8,062 nucleotides of DNA. Source: JAKPKF01 sp964579365. Lineage in GTDB: Bacteria > Patescibacteriota > Dojkabacteria > SC72. The DNA lies in NCBI GenBank assembly GCA_964579365.1, contig CAZOFW010000026.1, positions 1 through 8,062 of the forward strand, written 5' to 3'. Every line of letters begins with the position of its first letter. Positions within the stretch are counted from its first letter, which is position 1. Below the pieces are notes generated by a model. It did not search any database, was not told the origin of the DNA, and saw only the letters and a program-made list of their open reading frames with translations. Positions 6,405-8,062 of this stretch are shown here, piece by piece. A program made the position numbers and the translations under genes.

Positions 6405-7577
6405 ATGGCAGATTTTAATAGAACAAAGCCACACATGAATATTGGAACCTTGGGTCATATCGATCACGGTAAGACAACTTTGGTAAGAGGTATTCTAAAT
6501 GCTTTTACTCCTGAAGCGGACAGGGAAGCAATGAAAGACAAGCTTGACAAAGATCCTTCTTCAAGAGCAAAGTCAATCACAATCGCAGTAGCACATGTAG
6601 AATTTGAGACCGAGAACAGACACTATGCATTAGTTGACTGTCCAGGACACAAAGACTACATCAAGAATATGATCACAGGTGCTGCACAAATGGATGGTGC
6701 AATCTTGGTAATCTCCTCAAATGATGGAGCAATGCCACAGACAAAAGAGCATATCCTTTTGGCAAAGCAGGTCGGTGTTCCTAAGATGTTGGTTTTCATC
6801 AACAAATTCGGTGAAGCTGATGAAGAGATTCTTGAGCTTATCAAAGCTGATGTACAAGATCTTTTAAAGAAATATGGATATGATGAGAATTGTCCAATAA
6901 TTGTTGGAGATGCTCTTAAAGCTCAAAATGGAGATGAGGAAGGATTAGTTGCAGCTAGAGAATTATTGAAAGCTGTTGATGAGTTCATTCCACTTCCAGA
7001 AAGAGATATTGAGAAACCATTCTTGATGCCTATTGAAGATGTCTTCTCTATTGAAGGTAGAGGAACAGTTGTAACAGGAAGAATTGAAAGAGGACTCATA
7101 AAGGTTGGAGAAGCTGTTGATGTACTTGGAATGGGAAGAAAACCACAGAAGACTGCAGTAACTGGAGTTGAGATGTTCAACAAAACTCTTAAAGAGGGCC
7201 AGGCAGGAGATAATGTTGGTATTCTTCTAAGAGGATTGAAGAGAGAAGATGTTGAGAGAGGACAGATATTGGCAATCCCAGGATCTGTTGATACTCACAC
7301 TGAATTCAAAACAGAAGTTTATGTACTAAGTAAAGAAGAAGGTGGAAGACATACTCCATTTGTAACAGGATACAAACCACAGTTCTATATCAGAACTGCA
7401 GATGTAACTGGAGAAGTAGTCCTTAACGAAGGAACAGAGATGGTAGCTCCAGGAGACAATACTGAGTTTACTGTTAAATTGGTATCACCAGTAGCATTAG
7501 AGAAAGGTGTCTCATTTGCTATCAGAGAAGGTGGTCAAACAGTAGGACAGGGAATTGTAACCGAGATTATTAAGTAA
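6405..7577 (+). CDS. tuf: Translation elongation factor Tu with altered G2, G4 and G5 motifs
   Basis: EF-Tu carries aminoacyl-tRNA to the ribosome as a GTP complex. It has 390 residues, near the usual 393-400, with a clear start matching the family N-terminus. G1 is GHIDHGKTT at 17-25 and G3 is DCPGH at 78-82 with the catalytic His82, followed by Lys83 where bacterial EF-Tu has Ala. Switch I reads K56-S57-ITI where the family has RGITI. G4 reads N133-K134-F135-G136 in place of NK(C/V)D, and the helix start after it is one residue shorter than in E. coli. G5 reads G168-D169-A170-L171-K172 in place of GSALK. Domain II (PFLMPIEDVFSIEGRGTVVTGRIERG region) and domain III (GGRHTPF, ending in AIREGGQTVGQGIV) are canonical. 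The gene sits in the str position between fusA and rpsJ and is otherwise intact, so it is probably the working EF-Tu. There is no Shine-Dalgarno sequence; a hairpin follows the stop. Confidence 0.98.
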   Translation: MADFNRTKPHMNIGTLGHIDHGKTTLVRGILNAFTPEADREAMKDKLDKDPSSRAKSITIAVAHVEFETENRHYALVDCPGHKDYIKNMITGAAQMDGAILVISSNDGAMPQTKEHILLAKQVGVPKMLVFINKFGEADEEILELIKADVQDLLKKYGYDENCPIIVGDALKAQNGDEEGLVAARELLKAVDEFIPLPERDIEKPFLMPIEDVFSIEGRGTVVTGRIERGLIKVGEAVDVLGMGRKPQKTAVTGVEMFNKTLKEGQAGDNVGILLRGLKREDVERGQILAIPGSVDTHTEFKTEVYVLSKEEGGRHTPFVTGYKPQFYIRTADVTGEVVLNEGTEMVAPGDNTEFTVKLVSPVALEKGVSFAIREGGQTVGQGIVTEIIK

Positions 7578-7585
7578 GGTTTAAT

Positions 7586-7615
7586 AGGGGGTAGGAGAAA
7601 TCCTACCCTCTCTTT
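7586..7615 (+). terminator. Hairpin after tuf, probable intrinsic terminator or attenuator
   Basis: GGGTAGGA (7589-7596) and TCCTACCC (7601-7608) form a perfect 8-bp stem capped by a GAAA tetraloop of the GNRA type. Three more pairs (A-U, G-C, G-U) can extend it to 11. The tail is short and mixed (TCTCTTT), so termination may be partial. It lies 8 bases after the tuf stop and 27 bases before rpsJ. Confidence 0.75.
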
Positions 7616-7642
7616 ACAATTAATTTAGCTCTTTTAAATAAA

Positions 7643-7954
7643 ATGGTTAATACGACTGCAAGGATTAGAGTAAAATTGAAGGGTTATGATTCTGTAGTAG
7701 TAGATAAATCTGCTAAAAGAATCATAGATACAGCAATAAGCACAGGTGCTAAAGTTGCGGGGCCAATCCCGATGCCAACTAAAAGAAAAAAGATAGCAGT
7801 AAATAGATCACCATTTATTTATAAGAGCTCAATTGAACATTTTGAGATTAGTACTCATAAAAGAGTAATAGATATATTAGATCCTACTCCCAAGACGATA
7901 GATGCACTACAACATCTTGAAATGCCTGCTGGAGTTGGTATCGCGATACAGTAA
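7643..7954 (+). CDS. rpsJ: 30S ribosomal protein S10 (NusE)
   Basis: Small-subunit head protein S10, which also acts as NusE in transcription antitermination in well-studied bacteria. The 103 residues match the usual 100-105. Recognisable blocks are ARIRVKLKGYDSVVVDKSA near the N-terminus, STGAKVAGPIPMPTKRK at about 33-49, the long loop with NRSPF, then FEISTHKRVIDILDPTPKT and the C-terminal PAGVGIAIQ. The commonest bacterial form of the loop is RSPH and RTHKR; here it is RSPF and STHKR, modest divergence. It is the first gene of the S10 operon, with rplC starting 16 bases after its stop. Its start has no Shine-Dalgarno sequence and I could not find a convincing promoter in the 27 bases after the hairpin; TTTACA at 7613-7618 is a possible -35 without a good -10. 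Read-through from tuf is a plausible supply. Confidence 0.98.
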   Translation: MVNTTARIRVKLKGYDSVVVDKSAKRIIDTAISTGAKVAGPIPMPTKRKKIAVNRSPFIYKSSIEHFEISTHKRVIDILDPTPKTIDALQHLEMPAGVGIAIQ

Positions 7955-7970
7955 TTTTTGATTAATTAGA

Positions 7971-8062
7971 ATGAAAGCTTTGATTGGAATAAAAAAAGGA
8001 ATGACAAGAGTAATCAAGGACGACAAGATCGTTCCTGTTACTGTTCTTGATATTTCCGGATG
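7971..8062 (+). CDS. rplC: 50S ribosomal protein L3, N-terminal part (cut by window)
   Basis: Thirty complete codons are visible. The beginning, MKALIGIKKGMTRVIKDD, followed by VPVTVLDISG, is the N-terminal beta strand signature of L3, which binds 23S rRNA early in large-subunit assembly. Its place directly after rpsJ is the conserved S10 operon order. The rest lies beyond the right edge. The start is preceded by an AT-rich 16-base spacer with no Shine-Dalgarno sequence. Confidence 0.95.
   Translation, partial: MKALIGIKKGMTRVIKDDKIVPVTVLDISG

Noticed and set aside
1..8062. UGA recoding to glycine as in Gracilibacteria and Absconditabacteria
   Set aside because: No in-frame TGA occurs in any of the conserved genes, and glycines are encoded by GGN. 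No gene here ends in TGA either, but six stops are too few to mean much.
1..8062. CRISPR arrays, insertion sequences, tRNA or rRNA genes
   Set aside because: No spaced direct repeats, terminal inverted repeats with a transposase, or cloverleaf-like sequences were found by reading the intergenic stretches, all of which are under 150 bases.

Overview
The window looks like a chromosomal segment of a small-genome, AT-rich bacterium, plausibly from the Candidate Phyla Radiation (Patescibacteria). The grounds are divergent but intact core translation genes, AGA-rich arginine codon use, no visible Shine-Dalgarno sequences and a reduced str operon. This taxonomic placement is inference. Six complete stop codons are TAA or TAG, and no TGA lies in frame in roughly 2,600 codons, so the standard bacterial code fits.

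Layout. (1) Positions 2-1660, + strand: a UvrD/PcrA-type DNA helicase, cut at the left edge so that the Walker A part is missing. (2) Positions 1657-2580, - strand: a secreted protein with DUF348-like, G5 and lysozyme-like domains, similar in plan to actinobacterial RpfB; it converges on the helicase and the two stop codons share TTAA. (3) Positions 2652-4097, + strand: a membrane-anchored TPR protein, transcribed divergently from the G5 gene out of a 71-bp intergenic region. (4) Positions 4173-7577: fusA (EF-G) and tuf (EF-Tu), each preceded by its own promoter-like sequence. (5) A hairpin at 7586-7615, then rpsJ (S10) and the beginning of rplC (L3), the head of the S10 ribosomal protein operon, which runs off the right edge.

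How the genes relate: fusA, tuf, rpsJ and rplC form the conserved str/S10 neighbourhood, with rpsL and rpsG not present before fusA. The G5/lysozyme-like protein and the TPR protein are both predicted to act at the cell envelope and may be regulated together (inference). The helicase is a DNA repair gene with no evident functional link.

Most notable observation: both elongation factors lack the Asp of the guanine-recognition G4 motif (NKxD), which reads NKIN in EF-G and NKFG in EF-Tu. Both also carry an Asp in the nearby G5 loop (GGDS and GDAL) where the family has Ser-Ala. The same change in two independent GTPases suggests a relocated base-recognition Asp or altered nucleotide specificity. 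A second pattern is that several start codons sit 6-7 bases after a -10-like hexamer with no ribosome binding site, as expected for leaderless mRNAs. All intergenic stretches are under 150 bases. I saw no tRNA, rRNA, CRISPR array or mobile element.
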